Shown here one piece after another: positions 1-8,565 of a stretch of 23,808 nucleotides of DNA. Origin of the DNA: Euplotes cf. woodruffi 2 WChen-2021 (taxonomy: Eukaryota; Ciliophora; Spirotrichea; Euplotida; Euplotidae); NCBI GenBank assembly GCA_021441665.1, contig JAGYYN010005206.1:1-23808 (forward strand), written 5' to 3'. The notes beneath the pieces were generated by a model that did not search any database, was not told the origin of the DNA, and worked only from the letters and a program-made list of their open reading frames with translations. The translations under genes were made by a program, and so were the position numbers. Positions within the stretch are counted from its first letter, which is position 1, and every line of letters starts with the position of its first letter.

Positions 1-798
1 TAACTTCACTGCGTCGATGCCTTTCCGCTGAGTGTCACAAGTCTGGCTGAATGCGACGTTGTCGAGTTCATCGTCAGTTTTATTAATCGAGCGTAAGAAA
101 TTTCTGAATTCTTCATCTTTGTGATTAAGAATGTTTTTGCTAAGTCTGCCCCAGTTTAACTTGGCTTCTTGCGTGAAGTACTCACAGTCGAGTCCTTCTG
201 TCGTTTGGTTGTACCTTTGGCTGAAGTTCATCGGAGGTTCGTCATGCATGTTGTTCTCACCAACATACGGCTTATAAAAATAGTTGACCTTCATATTCAA
301 AATATGTCCGGGGATGTCTTTTTCACCAATACTCGATCGGACCTCAGATTCGACTTTCCTTTTGTGTTTTTGTCGGAACACGATCCTTTTGTTCGTTCAT
401 CCTTTCCTCCGCGGCTTCGTCGGCTCGTTGACTGAGAGATACGCATTTGTTGCCGTGTACTTGTCACTGCCCACTGTTGATGGAACTGTAGTCGAGGAGA
501 AATATCGCTTTGAATCGGCCGCCTATAAATATATTTAGCTTTAACGAATCTAGGTTGACGAGTGCTTACGCTTTCGCTTGGCTCTGCTATTTGACAATTG
601 TGACTTGGACTTTTGGAATTGGCGCTCTGGAATCGCTCTCTTTTGCCCTTTGATTTTACTTCCTCTCACGATATTATTTTTAAGTCCTATGTGATAGCTT
701 TAGACAGGTCTGAAGTAAGTAAGGCTGAAGGCCAGCGAGGGTTAAGCACTGAAAGGGGAGAGTGCTTTTATTCTTACTTGAATGTATTTTGTCGACAT
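1..798 (-). CDS. Unknown protein, 5' part only (runs off left edge)
   Basis: Start ATG lies at 796-798. Inferred introns are 687-777 (91 nt) and 523-569 (47 nt), both GT..AG and both in phase 0. The exons give about 220 residues in one frame up to the window edge, with TGA read as Cys twice. The first 100 residues are basic and low in complexity (Lys, Ser, Arg, Gln). The later part is mixed and charged, with motifs such as NYFYKPYVGE and LNWGRLSKNIL. I see no signal peptide, membrane span or familiar domain. The first intron is the least certain part of the model, since two or more shorter splices could replace it. No frameshift site is needed. Coding nature is well supported; function is unknown. 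Confidence 0.7.
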
Positions 799-1030
799 GG
801 TGAATTTTCGAAAATTTACTGAATTAATAATTATAGTTTTAGCTACATACGTGGTTTGGTCCTTGCATCAAAAATTACTGTATATGAAACTAAATGTCGA
901 TTCAATCGAAATTCATATTCTGATAGAATTTTGACATTTTAATAGTGGTAGATAAATTAAATTAAAAAATATGTGGTTTAAATTAATAATTTTTATATTG
1001 AATAATTTTTTAATATTGATAAAGATATGG

Positions 1031-2513
1031 TTAAATTGATGTCTGAGGTCTACTAATAGTCTGAATATTCTTTTGATATGCATCTATGTGTTTTTCTAAC
1101 CTCGACTTATTAATTCTCAAAAGCTTTAGCTTCGCTTTTGCGATAACTATATCATCTCGATTTTTGAAATGATTTCGTATCGCAGATAATTTCCTGAATT
1201 TAACATTCACAGCTTTATGAATACGGTCTTTTCTAGTCGTTAGTCTTTTCTCCTTATCATGAACACAGATTTTGACACTATTTTCAGCGAGAGCAGAGAA
1301 CCTTCTTTGCTTTGCAAATGAGTTAAGCTTCACCGAGTTGAACTGAGCTTTCTTGTCGTTCCTTTTGCGGTCTAGCTTAATCGATCCACTGCCATATCAT
1401 AATCTTTGGACAGTGCTGTTTATCGAATTAGGATTGATGATACTTCTGTATTGGACAAAGGGTTTAACACTCATTTGCTGCTCATGACTCTTCCTTCTCT
1501 TCGGAAGGTCTATATTCATCGTAAATTCTAACTAAATTTCATCGCCTTACTGATTTGCTGTTTATTCACACTTGCGTTGTTCGCTGAAGCTCAACGGTTG
1601 GTTAGCTTATTTGCTAATGTGCGCTTGAAAAGTTCGAGACAAATATTTGAGTCAATTTTTAACTTCTTCGTGGACTGGGACCTATTTTCTGTATTCCCGC
1701 AATTATTCGAGCTAAATGACCATTTTTTAGTTTTTTCCTTTATCACTAAAATTCTATCAAATGAAATTCGATAGAATTTTATAACTCAAACTAAGTAGCG
1801 TCGGAGCCAGCTGCTTACTTTTTTGTTTCGATGACAGACAGCATATTTTGGAATTCATTTTCGCTTCTTTTCAGTATTTGATTCGAAACTTTGCTCCAGT
1901 TGCTCGCTGTATTTATTATTAACACAAATGTAAAGTTATTTTAAAAACATGCGGAAAGTTGATATAGTGCAAATACGCTATCTAGCTGAAATTTTAGCAG
2001 TACTCATGTTCCCAAGGCAAGTACAAAAGCAAAATTATTGTTTACAGTCGGCATTACAAATATTAAAATTTTACCTTTTGTTGATGACTTGTCGCAGTTC
2101 GAATAATTCATATCTTCTGATCGAATTTCTTCGAAATTCATAACTTCGATGCCGTCAAAGTTTTTGTAATAAGGTGAGTAAAAGTAATTGAGTTTTTCCT
2201 GCAGTCGCTGGTCTTTTAGCTCAATTTCAGTCATACATATCGTGCTTTGGTGGCTATTCGGCTTCTTCGCCTTCCTTCGGCTGTCTCCTAAGCTGGGTGT
2301 GAAGACTACGTGAAGTACAAATGACTTACTTGAAGACCTTCTTGACGACAGCGTTGAGTTTATCTGTCGAAGAAAGCAAGGCTTGCTTACTGATATCGCA
2401 GCCGATGCAGTCACGCTTATCTTTGGCACGAGCTTTTCAGATGCGAAGTTGGATCTTTGAGCCGATGAATTAACTTTAAGCTCGCTATTAGCTCAATTAC
2501 GAAACTGATTCAT
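1031..2513 (-). CDS. Basic unknown protein, six or seven exons
   Basis: Start ATG is at 2511-2513 and stop TAA at 1031-1033. Introns inferred from phase are 1982-2074 (93 nt), 1907-1948 (42), 1754-1818 (65) and 1528-1550 (23). An extra 42-nt GTAAGT..AG segment near 2290-2331 is a multiple of three and may or may not be removed. Coding length sums to 420 codons (419 residues), or 405 residues if that segment is spliced. The N-terminus is Ser/Arg rich. The middle holds a helical acidic stretch (EIELKDQRLQEKLNYFY), and the C-terminal 100 residues are strongly basic and helical (NDKKAQFNSVKLNSFAK). No enzyme motif or membrane span is visible. It is probably a structural or nucleic-acid-binding protein, but that is only a composition-based guess. 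Confidence 0.7.
1748..1780. repeat. Perfect 11-bp inverted repeat (hairpin) overlapping an intron
   Basis: AAAATTCTATC at 1748-1758 is mirrored by GATAGAATTTT at 1770-1780 with an 11-nt spacer. Most of it lies inside the 65-nt intron 1754-1818 of the basic unknown protein gene. The same GATAGAATTTT word occurs again at 922-932 in the neighbouring gap, there also preceded by a GAAATTC word. Confidence 0.6.
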
Positions 2514-2840
2514 TTTGCTATCTGATGTTGTATCTAGCCTTATGATTTGAATAATTTCAGGCCTATCAAATAATTAACCTAACGTTTAAACTAAATTGTT
2601 ACCTTTGTACAAGATGATCACGATTGATATCCATTTGTGGTTCTAAATTATATTTATTATTTTACTCAAAAAATCTATTTCCTTACAAATTCTAATAAAT
2701 TATTTCAATTTTCTTATTTTTTGTAAATAAAATCAAAAAGTAAAAATTTTATCGTTTTCACTATAAAATTATAAATTTAAATATTTAGTTAAGAGTTGCT
2801 CTAAATGAAATAAAATTCATAATAAAATTTTCCTTGCAAT
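2514..2840. other. Divergent intergenic gap, AT-rich
   Basis: About 327 bp separate two head-to-head start codons. No open frame or RNA gene is visible. The reverse strand at 2701-2710 carries AATTGAAATA, a full match to the HATTGAAAHH breakage-type motif known from E. crassus. The rest is AT-rich sequence that would hold both promoters and, after development, two telomere addition sites. Confidence 0.5.
2701..2710 (-). promoter_or_regulatory. Candidate chromosome-breakage motif (E-Cbs-like)
   Basis: The reverse strand reads AATTGAAATA and fits HATTGAAAHH at every position. It sits between two head-to-head genes. In AT-rich DNA such a match is not rare, so the position in a gap is the main support. 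Confidence 0.3.
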
Positions 2841-5800
2841 ATGGCCGAGTTTGTATTCACAAAAAAGCAGTCAAAAAACCAGGCTGTTGGTAGGCATATT
2901 TTCTGAAAGCACGCTTGTATTATAGAAACGATTAGCAACAGTCAGTATGGAGACCTCGTCAGTCGCAACAGAAGGCTGCTTCATTCTTTTAGTTGAAATA
3001 ACCAGGAAAAAGGTACTTAAAGCACGAAGCTATTCTTGTATTATTGTAATAACAATCACAAATCCATTTGCGATTTTTTATACTGACCGCGTATAGACCA
3101 CATTCAATACCAGAAAAAGTCAATGATGAAGTGGCTGAATTTGGACTTAAAACAGCAAATTCGAAGTCACTCTGGAGAAAACACAATCCAATTTCAAGCA
3201 AAGCCGCATAAACTCCTTCCTATATACGACGTGCTGGCCAAGCAGAAGAGCAATTTCAAGCGCAACCTCGACGTCAAAGAGCTACAAAAGTGGCTAGACC
3301 TCGAGGAAATCGAAGTTTGAAGAGCACCAGGCAATTATACTTTTAATTATCCTTTTTATCTACCTTTAGGTGTCAAAAGCAGTAATGAAGAGACCTTGAA
3401 GCTGCTTAACGTATATAACTCGGGGATTAAATAAGGCAATCAAAAACCTAGCTCGTTCATTCCAAGAGCTCTACGAAGAAGCGGATCTGGCAAGACAACA
3501 GCCTTTGAAAATCAATAATGAAGAAAATATGCGTTATTCGAGCCGGAACGCATCAACAGCAGAGTTCATCGAGTTTTTATATGAGTGACACAACGGAATA
3601 CACAGCGGTATCTAAAGTCATAATTTTACTTATTTAGCCAACGCAGTGGTTGAGCAGAGGTTTAAAGAAATAAATGCCAAAAATATGCAAATATCTGAGT
3701 TGCAAGAAAAGGTCGATAACCTTACTCAAATTGTAACGTCACTTCAAATTAATGAATCCGAGCTGAGACATCAAATTGATATACAAAACGAGACATCGCA
3801 GTTTATCAATAACTACAAGTTATCGAGGAACAAGGAAAACGACATTAGCTCAAAACTCAATGATATAGTAGAGGATCGGCCTCAAAGGAATCTCTACCAC
3901 TCGGTGGACTCGTATCTTGAAGAGATCAAAAACTCGATTGAGTCCGAACAAAAAATGAATGCGTTGCTATCATTGCAAAACAACGGATTATCGGAGGGTA
4001 AATTTTAAGCTGAACCACTGCTAAATTAAACTGATATTTAGATGAAGGCTCGAAAAAGCTGCTGAGCGACTCTTCAAAACCGATCAAGTTTAAGCTAAAC
4101 ATTATCGATAAAGATATATCAACAGCAACAATAGATTCCTTTGACTTGCGGTAGGCTGAGTCACTAATCGATGTTAGACTAAATAAAGCTGCGAAGAAAG
4201 CACAACTCGCAACTGCAAAAGCCATCGCATCAAAAATGCTTGTGAAGAAGCTAAAGCTCTCACAGGAGACGCAGACTGAGGAAAGCGGAAGCTCTGACGC
4301 TAGACTCAGAAGGATATTTAACGAGCTAAAACAGTATGTTGAGTAGAAATAGCGAATGCTATATTTTACTACAATTTAGAGCGAAAGAATTCCTTGAGCT
4401 CAAAGATCAGTCGATAGTCGACTTGCATCGCAAATTGATGGATAAAAACGACGAAATCGAATACAAAGACCGCCAGCGGAAATAAAGCACGGCCGTTATT
4501 GTGACTTGTATAGAATCAGGAGATGATTGCAGCGTTAAAGCAAGAAATTGAAAACCACATCATGACGATTCAAGGACTAAACTCTAACATCAGTATTTAA
4601 TTTTACAATCTTTTAGTCGCGTGTTACAACAAGATTGACGAGCAAAGAATCCAAAGTGATACAATTATGGTTGAATACAAGATGGTAAAGGAAAAATCAA
4701 TTGAAAGCGAGAAGAAATCCAAGCAGCTCTGCGACTACTACACCTCTCAAATATGTAAGCCTACTTCATTAAACTATTCAGACGAACTTTCAGCAGAAAT
4801 CAACGAAAAAGAAAAGTACATTAAAAAGATCGATGGAGCCATTGAATACGTCAAGGCTATTTTTAAAGTCGAAGATTTGCAGGATTTAGGTAACCAACAT
4901 TGTCACTGACCTATTAGAAAAACACGTGAGCAGCTACCAAGAGCTCACCAGGGAACTTGAATCAGCGAATAAATAAGATTATCGATATGTAAGCTCAAAA
5001 TCTCTCTGATTCACATATCTAAACCGATATCAGTCAACCTGTAGTCTTTAACTCCAGTGATTTGATAGTACTTATGTAGATCTTCATCAAAACAAGAGCT
5101 TGAGCTTGAGAAAGATCCAAAACTCAGTTCGACTTCAAGCAAAAATCAACTCGAACAAGCAGAGCCAAAGAAGGATAATAACACAGAAGAATTCATAGTA
5201 ACCCTGAATTCTGAGATCAAGCCTAAAATCGATGATCTCAATAATCAAAATCTCAAAGAAAACCCTCATCCTGCAAAGGATATAAATCCTATCGAGAAAT
5301 TAGAAAACCAAAGTACAAACGTCGCTGAAAAGAAACCAACACTTAATAATACAAATACCAATCCGAATAAGAAGAGTATTAAAGAAGACCAAGATGCCTA
5401 TAGTTCCAAATAGCTCGGAGACAAGTACATGGTACTTTACTTATTGCTTTAGGTATCAAAATTCAGCATACAAAGAGCAGAATTTCAGTTAAAATATCAT
5501 CGAATTCTTCTCAAAAGCGAAGCTTCTCGAAGTCAGACCAAGAAAGGTCAGTCATCACGCAAACTGTGCATGCTTCAGACCAGCCCAACATGATGATCGT
5601 GGATAAATATGACGATGTTAGCGATCAGTCGGAGGGATCTCGGGATAGTCAAAAGAAAATTAACTTAGACCTAAACGACATCACAAAGCCCCTATCACCT
5701 CCTCCAGGAGTCAAGTATCATATGAACAATATTGTGTTTAAATCAAAAGCGAGATCGAGATGTAAGTGGAGATGATCATGTCTAAAGTTAGCGATATTGT

Positions 5801-6476
5801 CAAAGGACAACATATGAACCAAAGCGCTGATTTGGCTGATATGCTTAAACCAAAATACAATAATACCGATGACAGCATTTTAAAACCGAAAAGTAATTGA
5901 CTTAATGATCTTTAGATTTTTTGAACTATACTCCGATTTCAAATACTTATGTTAAAAAGCGGTATTCGAATAAACATAACACGCAGGATGTCGCAGTTCA
6001 GACTCTTCCTTGAAAAATTGAAATCGCTTGTGACAAAGAAGACGAACAAATCCAAGTCTACCTCGATGACTATGGCTTTCATAATGTCGTCGACCATCTA
6101 AACAGCGTCGTAAAGATTAAGTCAAATTTAGAGAAGACAAAAGGTACTTAAATTCATCTTAACGCCTTCAGAGCACAGTTATTCCAGCTCAGATAGCACG
6201 CATAAATTATTTGATCATTTTCCATATACAAATCTAAAGTCTTACTCAAACCAAGACTTAACCAATACGCCAAGCACGAATATAAAGAGGCGTAAAAAGA
6301 GCAAGAATAAGCTGAAGCTTGATACCAACTCTGTTAATAGCAATCTTACAAAATCTATTGAGATGAGCCACATTTATTCGCTGACTCCGGACCTCACAAA
6401 TGTCCAAAGCGACACTCACTTTAAAGTGAACAGATCGAACGGCGGAGGAAATATGATAAGACAGCCAAAGTTTTAA
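2841..6476 (+). CDS. Large coiled-coil protein with four +1 frameshift sites
   Basis: ATG at 2841 opens MAEFVFTKK; TAA at 6474-6476 ends it. The model has about 13 short introns: 2890-2925, 3013-3096, 3608-3637, 3998-4041, 4151-4177, 4334-4379, 4487-4513, 4593-4616, 4890-4917, 4989-5079, 5425-5452, 5762-5787, 5893-5915 and 6144-6171. Four +1 shifts are needed: AAA-TAA at 3429-3434, 4480-4485 and 4971-4976, and AAA-TAG at 5408-5413. Codons then sum exactly, giving 1029 residues. The middle half is heptad-rich coiled coil (for example ELQEKVDNLTQIVTSLQ). The last third is Ser/Asn/Lys rich and looks disordered, with basic patches (KRRKKSKNKLKLD). No catalytic domain or membrane span is seen. A cytoskeletal or basal-body scaffold is plausible but unproven. 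Confidence 0.8.
4480..4513 (+). other. Frameshift site directly joined to a GC-AG intron
   Basis: CGG AAA TAA is followed four bases later by a 27-nt segment that starts GCACGG and ends TATAG (4487-4513). Only a +1 shift at AAA-TAA combined with removal of this GC..AG intron links the upstream frame (DRQRK) to the downstream frame (NQEMIAALKQ). No GT donor gives a workable phase. The shift site therefore lies almost at the exon junction. Confidence 0.5.
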
Positions 6477-6530
6477 TGTATATCTCTATGATTCAATAAA
6501 CCTGCAAAGGTGGAGAGATATAAAAGATTT

Positions 6531-6540
6531 GATTGAAACT
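6531..6540 (+). promoter_or_regulatory. Weak breakage-type motif between convergent genes
   Basis: GATTGAAACT matches HATTGAAAHH at nine of ten positions (first base G). It lies in the 68-bp gap (6477-6544) between two convergent stop codons, where a chromosome break must fall if each gene forms its own nanochromosome. The tight gap also means very short 3' untranslated regions. Confidence 0.25.
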
Positions 6541-6544
6541 GTAT

Positions 6545-8339
6545 TTATGTTCGTAGTAAGTATCCTATCACCATTCCTGCAGGCTGCCCAATCACACAAA
6601 ACACGATCCAAAAGAGGGCATTGCCGACGTCGCCGCCAAGATACTTCTTGTACTTCTCCTGCACGATGATAAACGGGATCTGGAAAGCCATGCTATTGAA
6701 GCCGATCATCGTGACAGACTCGATACAGCCGATCATGATGTACTCGTGCATCACTGCGCTGAAGAAGAACACGATGAACATCGATAAGGTCCTGCTGTAC
6801 TTCCTTCGGATTAACGGGTAGTAAATGTGCCTTGTCAGCCAGTTGTGCACGGGCAAGTTCCACTTTCTCCAGTACTCGCCGAAGGTCTTTGAGTTCCACC
6901 AGTCTTCATAAAAGTTCTTGTCGCTGAACCCAGTCAAGTCTGCAAACGCATTCAGGTACACGTGGAAAGTGCCGTAGAACAAGACCAGCCAAGCATATGT
7001 ATTTGGAGCAGCGAGGCGCATGAAGTGGTACACTGCATCGTAGTAATTCTCCTGCTTGATGCTCAGCACGCACTCCTCGGTCAGTGGTAAGCAGTACTCG
7101 AGTACTATTGTGACCCAAAGACCGAGCAACACGCAGTATTTAGATATCCCAAACACAAATTTAAAAAGACTTGGATTGTTACTAAAATGGAAACTCAAGC
7201 TGGAAATTTAATGTCGGCGCGAAATTAAATATTATCAAGTCAAATGCTCTCACGTTTCTAGGGTACTTCATTATGTCGTCGATCGTGTGCTTAGGAAGGT
7301 TTAGCTTCTTCATTAAATGATCGACAGTCAGTGATGCATCAACAGATAAAATTTGACCATTTTGACTGTCTTTAGCTGAAAGTTTAACTTTTACGTCATT
7401 CTTCGATTTTACGTCATTCTTTGATTTCTCATCGTTCTTTTTCAAATCGCTACTTGACTGAGCTTCTGGACTGTTTGTCAAAATCACATGGTATCGAATG
7501 TCATGCCAAATGTGGTGGTAACTGACGAGCTTTAAAAATCCGATACTCGAGATCATAAAGTAAACGGCTCTTAGTAGTGGATGGATTTCTGCATAAGGAG
7601 CACACCATAACGGGAAAAGTAGTATAAACGCCATGTTAAGCACAATTAAAAGAAACACAAGTTTTCTTGGAACCTTAGGATTTGGAGCTAAGTATTTCTC
7701 AATAACAAATGAGATTGACGGACAAGTGATAACAAACTGGAATCACAGTAGGTACAGCACATATGACAGCTTATAGTTATCGAAATCTGTGAGATTGTTG
7801 TAAACAGCAGTTCCAAAGATCCAGCCTTTATCCTTTACTGTTCTCCATATACTCTGGATATTCGACAGCAAGAGCAGGATAACGAGGATCGATACGATTC
7901 CTCGATAATTAACGTTTTCTGCATTTCTCGAAAGCGCAGAGACACCTCTGCCTGTATTCATATTGAGTGTGATCGGTCTACCGACTTCATTACCGCTTTT
8001 GTTGAGGTCGTCAAGCTTTCTTCAAATGCGGTGGAAGTCATGAGGGCAGGTTTCGTCTTCTTTAATCAGCAAAGTCTTGGGCACTTGGTCTTTATGCCTG
8101 ACGATCTGTTCGAGTTTCACAAACTCCTCGTCATTTTCAGCCATGTTGATGACCTTGCATCGAGTGATGTCGTTTTTGTAGTCTCCGCGAAACGCACTTT
8201 TCATGTGTTCAGTGTACTGAAAGGTCTCGTTTTTGACTTGGCAGTACACCGGAGTCCACTGGTGGATGGTCCTGCCTCTATCGTCAATCTTTCCAGACGG
8301 AAGCTCAGCCAAGATCTGATACACGTGAGTATCTATCAT
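6545..8339 (-). CDS. Diacylglycerol O-acyltransferase, DGAT1/MBOAT family, with PH-like N-terminal domain
   Basis: No intron is needed. ATG is at 8337-8339 and TAA at 6545-6547. One +1 shift at TTT-TAG (7182-7187), followed at once by a second stop TAA, joins 385 codons to 212 more for 597 residues. Residues about 1-115 look like a pleckstrin-homology domain (VYCQVKNETFQY, later HDFHRICRKLDDL). Then come the DGAT1 entry motif NYRGI, hydrophobic spans, a Lys/Asp-rich insert with an imperfect 18-nt repeat, FAPTLNFQLEFP, the FYEDWWN motif (476-482) and the MBOAT histidine (about 531, in FFFSAVMHEY). The C-terminus has the IGQP motif of the family. It should use acyl-CoA and diacylglycerol in the ER to make storage triacylglycerol. 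SOAT-type sterol acylation is less likely, given the FAPTL/FYEDWWN pattern. TGA encodes Cys at two places in the first half. Confidence 0.92.
7179..7187 (-). other. +1 frameshift site at TTT-TAG-TAA in DGAT gene
   Basis: On the minus strand the frame reads CCA TTT TAG TAA. Skipping one T gives TTT AGT AAC, which joins FQLEFPF to SNNPSLFKF, matching the spacing of the DGAT1 motif in which FAPTL is followed by a Pro-rich loop. A 13-nt GT..AG intron would also restore phase but would be far shorter than any other here. Confidence 0.7.
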
Positions 8340-8565
8340 ATTTTTGATATTTATTTAAGATTCGAATTTTGGGGGTTTGGATGATCTTACATATAAATAT
8401 AGTGATTTTCAGCAGTTTTATACTCAAATTTTGACGATAAACAACCTCGATAGAGAGAAGGAATAAAATCAATAAGTTGTTAAAATATTTATTCTTGATA
8501 TTTGGTTAATTATAAATCTATAAAATTATGAAGGACTTGATGGTGACTGCGGTATCTTTTTGGAG
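8340..8565. other. AT-rich intergenic gap with a telomere-like G-run
   Basis: The gap lies between the DGAT start and the stop of the next minus-strand gene. At 8367-8380 it reads TTTTGGGGGTTTGG, close to the Euplotes telomere unit TTTTGGGG, about 30 bp upstream of the DGAT start. I see no ATTGAA core here, unlike most other gaps. No open frame is supported. Confidence 0.4.

Noticed and set aside
3123-3260. Extra +1 shift at GCA-TAA in the coiled-coil gene
   Set aside because: A neighbouring frame (VNDEVAEFGLK) is open, but splicing at 3096 enters a frame that runs on without any shift, which is simpler.
8031-8384. Plus-strand frame opposite the DGAT N-terminus
   Set aside because: It is the mirror of a well-supported coding sequence and has no independent support; the same holds for plus-strand frames opposite the calpain, kinase and kelch genes.
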